This document shows positions 64,000 through 64,000 of a stretch of DNA of 64,000 bases, one piece after another. Made by a program: the position numbers and the translations under genes. The notes below the pieces were generated by a model, which worked only from the letters and a program-made list of their open reading frames with translations, did no database searches and was not told where the DNA came from. The DNA comes from Paenibacillus sp. Soil522. Lineage in GTDB: Bacteria > Bacillota > Bacilli > Paenibacillales > Paenibacillaceae. Numbering within the stretch: the stretch's first letter is position 1; each line of letters begins with the position of its first letter. The stretch lies in NCBI RefSeq assembly GCF_001428245.1, contig NZ_LMRV01000033.1, positions 38,797 to 102,796 of the forward strand. The letters are read 5' to 3'.

Positions 64000-64000
64000 T

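Noticed and set aside
1..64000. CRISPR arrays, tRNA or rRNA genes, riboswitches and prophage structural genes
   Set aside because: No regularly spaced direct repeats, cloverleaf sequences, conserved riboswitch cores or capsid/tail genes were recognised on either strand.

Overview
The window reads as a chromosomal segment of an endospore-forming, plant-polysaccharide-degrading Firmicute, most likely Paenibacillus or a close relative (Cohnella-like). The basis is sporulation sigma-K (sigK) sequence, several YesM/YesN two-component systems next to LplB/LplC/lipoprotein sugar ABC transporters, and many intracellular glycoside hydrolases (GH2, GH31, GH43, GH95). No rRNA, tRNA or CRISPR array was seen.

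Region 1 (1-1.2 kb) holds the 3' end of a GH94-type glucan synthase or phosphorylase and an intergenic stretch with four copies of a CTATCCTGC motif. Region 2 (1.2-15.2 kb) is the most unusual part. Four copies of the 3' portion of sigK lie in the same orientation, each followed by its own terminator. Between them are three blocks of accessory genes: (i) an RloC-like anticodon-nuclease ATPase and a small-ORF/zeta-kinase remnant; (ii) an esterase/ATP-grasp operon and a GH13 branching enzyme; (iii) IS30 debris, an SDR oxidoreductase, an SF0329-like gene, a broken GNAT gene and the C-terminus of a serine recombinase read straight into sigK. The layout fits repeated site-specific integration into sigK by elements that each bring a replacement sigK 3' end. 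The original host 3' end would be the rightmost copy.

Region 3 (15.2-43.7 kb) starts with IS4-like debris and the N-terminal fragment of a GMC oxidoreductase on the minus strand. It ends with IS1182-like debris and the C-terminal fragment of a GMC oxidoreductase on the plus strand. Between them are an AraC regulator divergent from a GH2 gene, a GH95 gene, a YesM/YesN pair, two solute-binding lipoproteins created by a 2.05-kb tandem duplication, two permeases, a GH43, a divergent GH95-like enzyme, and a very large secreted beta-helix/CBM32/LamG protein broken by one missing base.

Region 4 (43.7-64 kb) holds a second YesM/YesN-permease-permease-lipoprotein cluster, two GH43-type genes, a second canonical GH95, a GH31, and a third YesM/YesN-lipoprotein cluster. 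The third cluster is paralogous to the one in region 3. Decayed tails of solute-binding proteins and CBM domains mark old recombination points.

Functionally, the sensors would detect extracellular oligosaccharides and induce the ABC importers. The signal-less cytoplasmic hydrolases would then remove alpha-L-fucosyl/L-galactosyl (GH95), beta-galactosyl (GH2), alpha-xylosyl (GH31) and arabino/xylosyl (GH43) groups. That set matches fucosylated xyloglucan side chains or similar pectic oligosaccharides. This substrate assignment is inference.
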